Assembly (NCBI GenBank): GCA_023663865.1
Contig: JAMPGU010000025.1
Coordinates: 1-33,349 of the forward strand
DNA length: 33,349 nt
Direction: 5' to 3'
Source: Clostridium sp.
GTDB taxonomy: Bacteria > Bacillota > Clostridia > Oscillospirales > Acutalibacteraceae
Made by a program: the position numbers and the translations under genes. The notes beneath the pieces are model-generated. The model was given only the letters and a program-made list of their open reading frames with translations, was not told the origin of the DNA and ran no database searches. Within the stretch, counting starts at the first letter, position 1. Each line of letters begins with the position of its first letter. This document shows positions 33,284 through 33,349 of the stretch, one piece after another.

Positions 33284-33319
33284 TTTAGCTGAGATGTCGT
33301 AACGAAGTATTGGTTTCTC
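33284..33319 (-). repeat. 36-nt dispersed repeat, second copy
   Basis: Reverse complement of 27412-27447 with 34 of 36 bases identical (core AACCAATACTTCGTTACG). The remainder of 33168-33349 holds no start-to-stop gene that I can support. Confidence 0.8.
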
Positions 33320-33349
33320 GTGGTAATTGCCTGTAATACAGCCAAAAAG

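Overview
The window looks like chromosomal DNA of a low-GC anaerobic Firmicute, probably a gut Clostridia of the Ruminococcaceae/Oscillospiraceae type. This rests on an NADH-controlled bifunctional AdhE, GGAGG-type ribosome binding sites, TTGACA/TATAAT promoters and a standard Firmicute translation cluster. The genus cannot be named from the sequence alone.

Left part (1-8800): adhE sits behind a textbook Rex operator, followed by an APH-fold small-molecule kinase. A leftward operon then runs cbiM-cbiQ-cbiO (ECF cobalt/nickel importer), a MazG-like pyrophosphohydrolase and a NUDIX hydrolase. It diverges from NADP-type glutamate dehydrogenase (gdhA) through back-to-back promoters that share -35 bases, with a C5/G5 palindrome and a TATACATA inverted repeat on the cbiM side. 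After gdhA comes about 400 bp without genes, packed with five hairpins and a degenerate copy of a dispersed Clostridia-type repeat.

Middle (8800-26350): a leftward run of two FAD oxidoreductases and trmB, then the rightward translation block rpmG-secE-nusG-rplK-rplA-rplJ-rplL, rimP-nusA-rnpM-rplGA-infB-rbfA-nrnA-truB-ribF-HAD and rpsF-ssb-rpsR. RNA-level control is visible: two hairpins resembling the L1 site of 23S rRNA (before rplK and before rplA) and an L10 leader with an attenuator before rplJ. rpoBC does not follow rplL. The rplL-rimP gap instead carries an opposite-strand 22-residue hydrophobic peptide gene with its own promoter, palindrome, end-to-end pairing arms and terminator, which looks like a type I toxin locus.

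Right part (26350-33349): a membrane-anchored XRE-family regulator, an AIM24/TIGR00266 protein, and a hexuronate branch uxaC-kdgK-eda with a structured spacer inside the operon. The last gene is an unrecognised 395-residue protein with two membrane helices and coiled coils, read leftwards. In front of it lies a structured leader: a 13-bp closing helix with three internal helices that begins at the predicted transcription start, then two mutually exclusive hairpins, the second an intrinsic terminator. This riboswitch-like leader plus unknown membrane protein is the best candidate for something undescribed. A 36-nt dispersed repeat and a recurrent TAACGAAGTA motif link several intergenic hairpins at this end of the window.
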